NCBI GenBank assembly: GCA_047629355.1
Contig: JBLHWU010000147.1
Span: 1 to 16,828, forward strand
Direction of reading: 5' to 3'
Length of the DNA stretch: 16,828 bases
DNA from: CAYUNA01 sp047629355
Lineage (GTDB): Bacteria; Bacteroidota; Bacteroidia; Chitinophagales; Saprospiraceae
Shown: positions 1 to 6,494 of the stretch, one piece after another
Layout of the letters: each line of letters begins with the position of its first letter
How positions within the stretch are numbered: position 1 is the stretch's first letter
Position numbers and translations under genes: made by a program
The notes under the pieces: generated by a model
What the model saw: the letters and a program-made list of their open reading frames with translations, nothing else
Told to the model about the DNA's origin: nothing
The model's database searches: none

Positions 1-186
1 ACCTTTGATAAACCAACTTTATTTATCAAAGGTGGTAATTCTAAACACATTCAAGCCGAATATCAAGCACAGATTTTAGAGAAATTCCCTGAAGCCGTTG
101 TTAAGACCATCGAAAACGCGGGACATTGGGTGCATGCCGACCAACCAGAGGCTTTACTCCAGATGGTTCGGGAATGGTTTTTGTAA
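1..186 (+). CDS. alpha/beta hydrolase, C-terminal fragment (5' end outside window)
   Basis: The reading frame is open from the first base and ends at TAA 184-186, giving the last 61 residues of a longer protein. The segment TLFIKGGNS followed about 35 residues later by ENAGHWVHADQPE is the typical end of an alpha/beta hydrolase fold: a strand before the acid-residue loop, then the catalytic His in a GHWVH motif, then a final helix (LLQMVREWF). Proteins of this type are usually cytoplasmic esterases or related hydrolases (YbfF-like among them). The nucleophile Ser and most of the fold lie upstream, so substrate cannot be inferred. The stop is 45 bases before the kinase start, so the two genes could be co-transcribed. 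Confidence 0.8.
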   Translation, partial: TFDKPTLFIKGGNSKHIQAEYQAQILEKFPEAVVKTIENAGHWVHADQPEALLQMVREWFL

Positions 187-231
187 AGTAGGAATTGACA
201 GTCTTTCTTGTTGTCACTTTACTATAATTTA

Positions 232-1920
232 ATGGATTCACTTCGAATACGGCTATTTAGTCTGGGACAATCTCCCCGACTAACAAATAATGAAAACCGG
301 AGAATTGCGGTTATGAATCGCATATCATTTCCATTTGCATTGACAGTTTTTATTAATGCGCTTCTATTCCTTTTTGCTGGAGATATGGAGGGCTTTGTTA
401 CGGCAAATTTGGTAACTATTGTTGTTCTGATGCCCATTATTTTTAATCATTATGGGCAGCAGCACTTTGCATCTTTATTTTTTATTCCAGCTTATTATGC
501 TCTGCTAATTGGTATTGCCTTTTTGGTTGGCGCATCCTCGAAAATTGAATTTGGATTTTTCTTGATTTTGATGGCGATTTCTATTTTTACAAATAAAATT
601 AAGCATCGGTATTTATTGCAAATTTCAGCATTTCTGGGTTTCTTTTTAGTGAACATGATTTACAGGTTCACAACTCCTTTATTTGTATATCCGTATCCAT
701 TTTTGGGGAGTTTGCTTAATGGAATGGGAATGGGCTTTGTTTGTTTTCACATTATTTTGTTTTTTAAAGAAGAAACAGAACGGTCAGAAAAGCATATTTT
801 GAGTAGCCGTGAAAAATACAGTTCTCTGATAAATGGGGCAATGGATATTGTAATTATTATCAATCAAGAAGGGTATATTATCAAATGGAATAAGCAAGCA
901 GAACAAGTATTTGGATATAATTATGACGAGATTAAGCATCAAAAATGGTATGCTTTTCTAATTCCTGAAAGACATAGAGAACGATTTATGCTAGGGTTTG
1001 AAACAGCGATAAAAATAGGGAAAGGAAAACTCTTGGGAAGACGGGAAGAAATAAAAGGAGTGACTAAAGCTGGAAAAGAACTGCCAATAGAAATTTCCGT
1101 AGTACAATTTTTGCATGAAGGGCAGTTTATTTTTAACGCATTTTTACGGGACATTACGGAGAAAAAAGAAGCAGAAAAACAATTGGTTGCCATGAATCAA
1201 GAGTTGCGACAATTTGCCAGCGTTGCCTCTCATGATATGAAAGAACCGCTGCGAACGATTAGCAGTTTTAGTGATTTATTGGCGCGCCGAATTCCAGATA
1301 ACAAAGAAACTAAGGAGTTTTTACATTTTATAAAAGACGCTTCTAAGCGAATGACGCGCTTGCTCGAAGACCTTATTTCTTATGCAAAAGCTGGACATGA
1401 TGTAGATGATGTCACCAATATTGATCTTAATAACATTCTGGTTTTGGTCAAAAATAATCTGTACAATTTAATTGAAATAAAAGGCGCAACGGTTGAATGT
1501 GGACGTCTACCAACTATTGCTGCTCAACAAACGCCACTTATTCAATTGTTTCAAAACCTTATAGGAAATGGCATCAAATATACCAGCGAAGGGGTAAAAC
1601 CAAGCATTAAAATTGATAGCCGAGAATTGGAAAACGTTTGGGAAATTAGCATCTCAGACAATGGCATTGGTATGAAACAAGAGTACCTGAATCAAATATT
1701 TGAACCTTTCACTCGCTTGCACACGCGCGAGAAATTTGAGGGTTCAGGGATTGGGTTAGCCGTGTGTAAAAAAATTGTGGAACGTTTCAAAGGGAAAGTA
1801 TGGGCGGAATCGGAATTGAACAAAGGAACGGTTTTTTATCTTCATTTGCCAAAAATGAAAGTAGTTCCGATGATTGAAATATCTGCGAAGGTTTTGAAAG
1901 GGTATATAGATGCCGGGTAA
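232..1920 (+). CDS. membrane-bound PAS-domain sensor histidine kinase (orphan)
   Basis: This is a sensor kinase expected to autophosphorylate on His and pass phosphate to a response regulator. I prefer ATG 232 (562 residues, MDSLRIRLF) over the in-frame TTG 208, because the extra eight residues add nothing recognisable. Residues ~25-185 form about six hydrophobic helices in the inner membrane. A PAS domain follows at ~195-320 (ending FNAFLRDITEKKEAEKQ). The HisKA H-box is FASVASHDMKEPLRTI with His334. The ATPase domain shows the N-box NLIGNGIKYT (N442/N446), G1 box DNGIGM (~476), F-box EPFTRLH and G2 box GSGIGLAV (~504). The N-box has Gly where many relatives have Ala. All catalytic boxes are present, so it should be active. 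No response regulator is adjacent, so its partner is unknown. The signal sensed is unknown; the membrane part resembles no named sensor that I recognise. Confidence 0.93.
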   Translation: MDSLRIRLFSLGQSPRLTNNENRRIAVMNRISFPFALTVFINALLFLFAGDMEGFVTANLVTIVVLMPIIFNHYGQQHFASLFFIPAYYALLIGIAFLVGASSKIEFGFFLILMAISIFTNKIKHRYLLQISAFLGFFLVNMIYRFTTPLFVYPYPFLGSLLNGMGMGFVCFHIILFFKEETERSEKHILSSREKYSSLINGAMDIVIIINQEGYIIKWNKQAEQVFGYNYDEIKHQKWYAFLIPERHRERFMLGFETAIKIGKGKLLGRREEIKGVTKAGKELPIEISVVQFLHEGQFIFNAFLRDITEKKEAEKQLVAMNQELRQFASVASHDMKEPLRTISSFSDLLARRIPDNKETKEFLHFIKDASKRMTRLLEDLISYAKAGHDVDDVTNIDLNNILVLVKNNLYNLIEIKGATVECGRLPTIAAQQTPLIQLFQNLIGNGIKYTSEGVKPSIKIDSRELENVWEISISDNGIGMKQEYLNQIFEPFTRLHTREKFEGSGIGLAVCKKIVERFKGKVWAESELNKGTVFYLHLPKMKVVPMIEISAKVLKGYIDAG

Positions 1921-1946
1921 TAAAATCATGCGCAAAGTTGTTCTAC

Positions 1947-2192
1947 GGTAGGCGGTGGGTTCCGCCCGAATGTCATCAACTTAAGCGCAGGTAACGACAA
2001 GGTATCTGTTACCTTAAAACGGAACAATAGGTAACAGGTACTCTGAAAGTATCCGCTACCTGTGCGACATCAAATCGTTAAGTTGATGACATTCGGGTTT
2101 CGCTCATCTCATACCTTGCTCGCACTTTCAAACGAAAGTTAAGGAATGAGAATAAGTCCAAGGTACGAGGTAAGTGAAACCCACCGCGTACC
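1947..2192. repeat. nested palindromic element, three-way-junction fold
   Basis: This fills the 320-base gap after the kinase gene. The outer arms 1947-1961 and 2178-2192 pair with one mismatch (GGTAGGCGGTGGGTT against its complement). Inside, 1965-1984 and 2078-2097 are a perfect 20-base inverted repeat. Helix three pairs 2098-2118 with 2157-2177 (17 Watson-Crick, 2 G-U, 2 mismatches). Smaller hairpins sit within: 1999-2004/2010-2015, 2035-2040/2057-2062, and ACTTTC-AAAC-GAAAGT at 2124-2139. No open frame was recognised in it. It may be a MITE-like or REP-like mobile element, or a structured RNA; the first is more likely because the outer ends are inverted repeats. Confidence 0.75.
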
Positions 2193-2240
2193 ACAGATAT
2201 CAATATTTAACATTTTTCTAATACAATCCTGTCAAAAAGC

Positions 2241-2274
2241 TTGCGCATTTACAAGGAAATTTTAGCTAGTTTTG
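2241..2274 (+). promoter_or_regulatory. candidate Bacteroidota promoter for the small ORF and symporter
   Basis: TAGTTTTG at 2267-2274 matches the Bacteroidota -7 element TAnnTTTG. A TTG at 2241-2243 lies 23 bases upstream, at the long end of the accepted spacing. Transcription would start near 2280, leaving a leader of only about ten bases before ATG 2290. TTGCGC occurs at both elements, which may be chance. Confidence 0.5.
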
Positions 2275-2289
2275 CGCAAAAATCACTCA

Positions 2290-2430
2290 ATGCAACAGAC
2301 AAACGAACCAGTTACCGACGAAAGTCCACCAATTTTCTCTTCTTGGAAATATCTCTATGCCATCGTACTGATTTTGCATACCATCATCATTGCCTTTTTT
2401 TACTTTTTTACACAGAACCATTCTAATTGA
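2290..2430 (+). CDS. small single-span membrane protein preceding the symporter
   Basis: A 46-residue reading frame starts at ATG 2290 and ends at TGA 2428-2430. The N-terminal ~18 residues are polar (MQQTNEPVTDESPP). Residues ~20-41 form one strongly hydrophobic helix (YLYAIVLILHTIIIAFFYFF), and a short polar tail follows. I do not recognise a named family. Small one-helix proteins directly before sodium:solute symporters are seen in many bacteria (YjcH with ActP and YhdT with PanF are larger analogues), so a subunit or assembly role is a reasonable inference. It lies 95 bases before the symporter start with a promoter match upstream, so the two genes probably share a transcript. An overlapping 61-residue frame starting at 2241 shows no protein-like pattern, whereas this one has a clean membrane helix. 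Confidence 0.7.
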   Translation: MQQTNEPVTDESPPIFSSWKYLYAIVLILHTIIIAFFYFFTQNHSN

Positions 2431-2525
2431 TTCGAATAATTGGATTAATTCAATTGACTCGATTTTCTAAACAACGAGGTCAATCGAAATAATCGAATCA
2501 ATCAACTAATCGAAATAATCAAACT
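2424..2525 (+). repeat. ATCGA/ATCAA repeat leader before the symporter
   Basis: The 95 bases between the small gene and the symporter consist almost wholly of ATCGA/ATCAA units. The first half (2424-2463) carries them in reverse-complement form (TTGATTCGAATAATTGG) and the second half (2475-2525) in forward form, so the stretch can fold on itself. The 16-mer TAATCGAATCAATCAA at 2490-2505 ends 20 bases before ATG 2526. The same 16-mer recurs before the fructose bisphosphatase and ABC transporter genes. Confidence 0.75.
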
Positions 2526-4403
2526 ATGCACATAATTGATTGGATTGTTATGACCGCCGTTTTGTTGGGAATTGTGGTATACGGCATGTATAAAACGCGG
2601 AAAGTTGCTAATGTAAAAAGCTATCTTTTGGGTGACCGCGACCTGCCGTGGTGGACGATTGGATTGTCGGTGATGGCGACACAAGCGAGCGCTATTACGT
2701 TTTTGAGTACGCCCGGACAAGCTTATGAAGACGGTATGCGGTTTGCACAATTTTACTTTGGTTTGCCTGTCGCAATGGTATTTTTATGCGTCTTTGTGCT
2801 ACCGATTTACTATCGACTCAACGTTTTTACAGCCTATGAATACCTCGAAGGGCGGTTTGATTTGAAAACGAGGACGCTTACCGCACTGCTATTTTTGATA
2901 CAACGGGGATTAGCAGCAGGAATTACGATTTATGCGCCTGCGATTATTCTATCGAATATCATGGGCTGGAATCTGAATATGACGATTCTGGTGATTGGTA
3001 TTCTGGTGATTTTCTACACCGTTTCGGGCGGAACGAAGGCGGTGAGTATCACGCAAAAGCAGCAGATGATTGTAATTTTGTGTGGAATGGTGATTGCAAC
3101 GTTTATTTTAGTCGGTGATTTGCCCGAAAATGTAAGCTTTAATAATGCGATAGACATTGCGGGTTCACTTGGAAAATTAAACATTGTTGATTTTAAATTT
3201 GACCTCTCTGAGCGCTATAATTTTTGGTCAGGAATGTTGGGGGGTACCTTTTTATTTCTTTCTTATTTTGGCACAGACCAATCGCAAGTACAACGATATT
3301 TGTCAGGTAAATCTTTGACAGAGAGTCGGTTAGGTTTATTGTTTAATGGTATTGTAAAAGTGCCGATGCAGGTTTTTGTGTTGTTTGTGGGAATATTGGT
3401 ATTTGTCTTTTTTCAATTTACAAAACCGCCAATTCATTACAATAATGCCAATTTGGCAATCGTAGCGGAGTCACAATATGCTCCTGATTTAGCTGATTTA
3501 CAAAAGGAATATGATGCGAATTTTGAGGCTAAAAAAACGTCTGTTGACAACTTAGTCGTAGCGATGGAATCTGGAAATGAGACCGCTATTCAAACCGCAA
3601 CAACGGAAGTGGAAAGCTTCCGAAAGCAAGAATTTGAAATCAGAGAAGGTGTAAAAATACTTGTCAATCAAGTTGACCCTGACCTCAAAGTTGCTGATAA
3701 AGATTACGTTTTCATCACGTTTATCACCAAACACTTGCCGATTGGATTGATTGGCTTGCTCTTAGCTGTTATCTTTTCTGCCGCAATGTCTTCCACTTCT
3801 TCGGAACTCAACGCCTTGGCAACGACGACGATTATCGACTTTTATCGACGTTCTTTCAAAACCGATGGTACAGACAGACATTACTTTACCGCCTCCAAAT
3901 TATTCACGGTCATGTGGGGTGGATTGGCCTTGATTTTTGCCTTTTCTGCCAACTTTGCGGACAACTTGATTGAGTTGGTCAACATCGTCGGTTCGGTATT
4001 TTACGGAGCGATATTGGGCGTGTTTTTAGTCGCCTTTTTCTATGAAGATTTGAGCAATAAATCGCGGAATATGAGTGGTATTGTGGGCGCAGTGATTGGT
4101 GCTTGTTTGGTCGGTTATGCCTTTGGTGATTTGAATAAAGAAGCGGCTTTGATGGGCGGGATTCCAGGTTTTGCAGTGGGTTGGATTTTAACTCATTTTA
4201 CCTTCAAAAAAATCGGTGGACATGCTGTGTTTATTGGCGCATTGATGGGCGAAGCAGTTGTGATGACCGTTTTCATTTTATCCAAATTAGAAATTGTTAC
4301 TATTGCTTATTTATGGCTGAATTTAATTGGCTGTGTACTGGTGATTTTATTCGCGTATTTGATTCAGCAGATTTTGGGAGAGGAGAAGTTGAGCGTGAAA
4401 TAG
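2526..4403 (+). CDS. sodium:solute symporter (SSS family) with a long loop insertion
   Basis: This is a polytopic inner-membrane transporter of 625 residues, expected to import a solute with Na+. The start MHIIDWIVMTAVLLGIVVYG, then YLLGDRDLPWWTIGLSVMATQASAITFLSTPGQ, is the classic SSS N-terminus: the R-LPWW motif after helix 1 and the unwound Na+-site segment of helix 2. IFYTVSGGTKAV and TDQSQVQRYLSGKSL are further family motifs. IFSAAMSSTSSELNALATTT is the Na2-site helix with paired Ser/Thr. Between residues ~310 and ~395 there is a charged, coiled-coil-like insertion (ADLQKEYDANFEAKK...FRKQEFEIREGVK) that many SSS members lack. The substrate (sugar, amino acid or organic acid) cannot be told from this. 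It is probably co-transcribed with the small membrane protein upstream. It is followed by a hairpin pair that may end transcription. Confidence 0.93.
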   Translation: MHIIDWIVMTAVLLGIVVYGMYKTRKVANVKSYLLGDRDLPWWTIGLSVMATQASAITFLSTPGQAYEDGMRFAQFYFGLPVAMVFLCVFVLPIYYRLNVFTAYEYLEGRFDLKTRTLTALLFLIQRGLAAGITIYAPAIILSNIMGWNLNMTILVIGILVIFYTVSGGTKAVSITQKQQMIVILCGMVIATFILVGDLPENVSFNNAIDIAGSLGKLNIVDFKFDLSERYNFWSGMLGGTFLFLSYFGTDQSQVQRYLSGKSLTESRLGLLFNGIVKVPMQVFVLFVGILVFVFFQFTKPPIHYNNANLAIVAESQYAPDLADLQKEYDANFEAKKTSVDNLVVAMESGNETAIQTATTEVESFRKQEFEIREGVKILVNQVDPDLKVADKDYVFITFITKHLPIGLIGLLLAVIFSAAMSSTSSELNALATTTIIDFYRRSFKTDGTDRHYFTASKLFTVMWGGLALIFAFSANFADNLIELVNIVGSVFYGAILGVFLVAFFYEDLSNKSRNMSGIVGAVIGACLVGYAFGDLNKEAALMGGIPGFAVGWILTHFTFKKIGGHAVFIGALMGEAVVMTVFILSKLEIVTIAYLWLNLIGCVLVILFAYLIQQILGEEKLSVK

Positions 4404-4429
4404 TATAAAATTAATAGGTTATTCTAATA

Positions 4430-4499
4430 GTGGTCGGAGCGTCAAGAACGCTCCGACCACCGCTATTATTTCGAATTTGGAGCGTTCTCGACGCTCCAA
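4430..4499. repeat. pair of inverted REP-like hairpins (BIME-like)
   Basis: Hairpin one is a perfect 13-base stem, 4430-4442 with 4448-4460 (GTGGTCGGAGCGT), loop CAAGA. Hairpin two is a 9-base stem, 4477-4485 with 4491-4499 (TTGGAGCGT), loop TCTCG. The core of hairpin two is the reverse complement of hairpin one (GGAGCGTCRAGAACGCTCC), so they are one motif in both orientations. They lie between convergent genes, where such elements often protect or end transcripts. There is no strong T-run, so a plain intrinsic terminator is less likely. Confidence 0.7.
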
Positions 4500-4563
4500 G
4501 TTCTATTGGAAAAAATCCTTAGATATTTTGTTGATAAATATAATTATTTTTCACCAAAGACTG

Positions 4564-5043
4564 CTACCGAATCTTCACTACTTTCCCAATATTCTCCACT
4601 TGTTCCCCTTCCAAATTATAGCGTAAATAATACGTTCCATCAATCAAATTGACGAGATTTATCAGTACAGATTTTCCATTGATTGCGTGAGTAGCGACGA
4701 TTTTTCTTGTATTGCCAATAACTTCGACAGTGCCGTGCATTTTATTTTCGACATCGATTTTTAGGTAATCTTGAGTGGGGTTTGGGTAGAAATTCCAGTT
4801 TCGAGCGGCGATTTTAATGGATGATGGTGGACTTTTATAATTAACACGTTTTAACCCCCTGATAATATGAATGTTATTTTGTTCGACAAGGGGTATTTCA
4901 TAAGCAGTCAACACAACTTCATTTAAATCATGCACTCCTTTCTTCATCACAATCAAATTATCAAAAAGCAAATCATCCAAAGTCATTTCAACATCTTGAT
5001 AACCCAAATAGGAAATCTTTAGCCGATATTGTACGGGGTAAGC
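4564..5043 (-). pseudogene. remnant of a T9SS-secreted protein: part of a carboxypeptidase-like regulatory domain plus C-terminal sorting domain
   Basis: The frame is open from just inside an in-frame TGA (5044-5046) to TAG 4564-4566. It has no signal peptide and no good start; TTG 5007 would give 147 residues but cuts into a recognisable domain. The segment YRLKISYLGYQDVEM...GVHDLNEVVLTAY looks like the end of a CarboxypepD_reg-like beta-sandwich, as found before TonB receptors and in exported proteins. From about residue 69 of the 147-residue form, WNFYPNPTQDYLKIDVENK...LIDGTYYLRY...GKVVKIR is a T9SS type A sorting domain. Such proteins are normally much longer and exported, so the 5' part is missing. 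I see no continuation in another frame upstream. The fragment is probably non-functional debris. Confidence 0.7.
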
Positions 5044-5100
5044 TCAGAACTATGCTTGACCAATTTACTTTTGGTTTTTTGGACGACCAATTATTAAAAA

Positions 5101-5158
5101 TTAAAAATTAAGAATGAAGAATTAAAAATGCTTGGATTACCCGTCATTCTTAATTTTT
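5101..5158. terminator. A/T-rich inverted repeat, possible terminator downstream of fbp
   Basis: AAAAATTAAGAATGA at 5103-5117 is perfectly complementary to 5144-5158, with a 26-base loop. It lies 22 bases beyond the fbp stop on the minus strand. On that strand the distal arm is followed by a short T-rich run, so it could end fbp transcription, although a 15-base A/T stem is weak. AATTAAGAATGAAGAATTAAAAATG-like strings are common dispersed sequences in this phylum as far as I recall, so it may simply be a repeat. Confidence 0.45.
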
Positions 5159-5180
5159 CATTCTTAAACCTATATTAAAA

Positions 5181-6185
5181 CTAAGCCGGAGCTTGGTATT
5201 TCTTAACAAACGCTTCCATTTCATCCACCATTTCTGGCGAACCAATGGCAATTGTCGCCCGTTGGTGCAAATCTTTCACTTCAATGTCCATAATGCGCTC
5301 CAATTGGCAAGTAATGGCCCGCCCGCCTGCTTGTTCGACGATGAAACTAAGTGGATTACATTCGTATAAAAGACGTAGTTTTCCATGCTGATATTTTCGT
5401 GTATTTGGATACAAGAAAATACCGCCTTGGAATAAAATTCGGTGCACATCCGCCACCATCGACCCAATGTAGCGCAACCGATAATTCAGATCACAACAAT
5501 GGTCAACATATCGACGCATTTCTACATCAAATTTCAAATAATACCCTTGATTTACGGAGTAATAATTACCGCTTTTTGGAATCTGAATATCTCGATGAGA
5601 TAGGCAAAATTCACCGATAGAAGGGTCTAGAGTAAAGGCATTCACGCCGCGGCCTGTGGTGTAAACCAACAACGTAGAAGTGCCATACAGGACATAGCCG
5701 GCTGCGACTAAATCCGTTCCTTTTTGGAAAAAATCTTCACGCTCAATCGGCTTACCGGTGTCTGATTTTCGGCGATAAATACCGAAAATAGTTCCGACGG
5801 AAACGTTGACATCAATATTAGAAGAACCGTCCAATGGGTCAAAAACGACGACATACTTAGATTCTTTACCCTCAATGGAAGGAATTGCCACAAAATCCTC
5901 GTCTTCTTCCGAAGCAATGCCTGCACATTCGCCGCTATTGCTCAAGCATTCGATGAGTTTTTCATTGGCGTACAAGTCCAATTTTTGAACGGTATCGCCA
6001 GATGTATTTTCGCCATCAGCAACACCTAAAATGCTGACGAGACCCGCTTTATTGACTTCACGATTGACAATTTTGGCAGCAACGCCAATGTCTCGCAACA
6101 AACCAGTCAGTTCACCACTGGCATACGCGAAATCTTTTTGACGAGTCATGATGAATTCGTCGAGCGTAGTTATGCTTTTATTCAT
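5181..6185 (-). CDS. fbp: class I fructose-1,6-bisphosphatase
   Basis: This cytoplasmic enzyme hydrolyses fructose 1,6-bisphosphate to fructose 6-phosphate plus phosphate, the committed step of gluconeogenesis. The protein is 334 residues, normal for class I. Metal-site motifs are visible: GDTVQKLD (63-70), SEEDED (92-97), and FDPLDGSSNID (115-125) with the Asp pair D116/D119. Later come GSMVADVHRILFQGGIFLYP and GKLRLLYECNPLSFIVEQAGG, the sugar-phosphate binding part. The start ATG 6185 is clear (MNKSITTLDEF). Its leader carries the same ATCGA-type repeats as the divergent ABC gene. No other glycolytic gene is near. It ends 137 bases from the pseudogene remnant. Confidence 0.97.
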   Translation of the reverse strand: MNKSITTLDEFIMTRQKDFAYASGELTGLLRDIGVAAKIVNREVNKAGLVSILGVADGENTSGDTVQKLDLYANEKLIECLSNSGECAGIASEEDEDFVAIPSIEGKESKYVVVFDPLDGSSNIDVNVSVGTIFGIYRRKSDTGKPIEREDFFQKGTDLVAAGYVLYGTSTLLVYTTGRGVNAFTLDPSIGEFCLSHRDIQIPKSGNYYSVNQGYYLKFDVEMRRYVDHCCDLNYRLRYIGSMVADVHRILFQGGIFLYPNTRKYQHGKLRLLYECNPLSFIVEQAGGRAITCQLERIMDIEVKDLHQRATIAIGSPEMVDEMEAFVKKYQAPA

Positions 6186-6188
6186 AAG

Positions 6189-6245
6189 TTGATTGATTCG
6201 ATTAGCATTTTTGATTGTCTCGATTTTTCGATTAATTCGATTATG
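6189..6245 (-). repeat. ATCGA/ATCAA repeat leader before fbp
   Basis: Read on the minus strand, this begins TAATCGAATTAATCGAAAAATCGAG and ends with GCTAATCGAATCAATCAA (complement of 6189-6206), three bases before the fbp ATG. The last 18 bases form an exact inverted repeat with 6455-6472 in the ABC leader. The preceding part also aligns with the ABC leader, so the two divergent leaders are copies of one sequence. Confidence 0.8.
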
Positions 6246-6324
6246 GAAGGAGTTGAATGCTAATTTTAGTTAGGGAAATGATTATTATAATTCGGTTAGC
6301 GCAAATTTAATAATAAAAGAAGGG

Positions 6325-6352
6325 TTTGGGAAGTTTGAATCTATTATTTTTG
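6325..6352 (+). promoter_or_regulatory. candidate promoter for the ABC exporter
   Basis: TATTTTTG at 6345-6352 matches TAnnTTTG, and TTTG at 6325-6328 lies 16 bases upstream, slightly short for the family. It would give a ~135-base leader that contains the ATCGA repeat array. Confidence 0.45.
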
Positions 6353-6413
6353 CCCCAGCAAACAAAAAGCCTTTTAAAAGGTTAGGTTTACTCGTTAAAT
6401 TTCCTAACTCAAC

Positions 6414-6492
6414 AATCGAGTTAATCGAGTTAGTCGAGTTAATCGAAAAATTGAGCTAATCGAATCAATCAAATAATCAAAACAATCGAATT
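6414..6492 (+). repeat. ATCGA/ATCAA repeat leader before the ABC exporter
   Basis: About eight units of 8-9 bases follow each other: ATCGAGTTA, ATCGAGTTA, GTCGAGTTA, ATCGAAAAA, TTGAGCTA, ATCGAATCA, ATCAAATA, ATCAAAACA, ATCGAATTC. They run right up to the TTG start at 6495. The shared 16-mer TAATCGAATCAATCAA is at 6457-6472. Confidence 0.8.
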
Positions 6493-6494
6493 CA

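Noticed and set aside
1947..2192. Intact insertion sequence
   Set aside because: It has terminal inverted repeats but only 246 bases, no transposase frame and no flanking target duplication that I could identify; kept as a MITE-like or RNA element instead.
2241..2426. 61-residue open frame starting at a TTG
   Set aside because: It overlaps the 46-residue membrane protein in another frame and has no coherent helix or start signal; its start codon lies in the promoter match.
2424..2525. CRISPR-like array of short repeats
   Set aside because: Units are 8-9 bases and contiguous, with no spacers of constant length and no cas gene in the window.
5052..5111. Nineteen-codon ORF on the plus strand (MLDQFTFGFLDDQ...)
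   Set aside because: It runs into the A/T-rich inverted repeat and has no promoter or neighbour to support it; likely chance.
6186..6494. Riboswitch in the fbp/ABC intergenic region
   Set aside because: The leaders are low-complexity ATCGA units without the conserved cores of known riboswitch classes.
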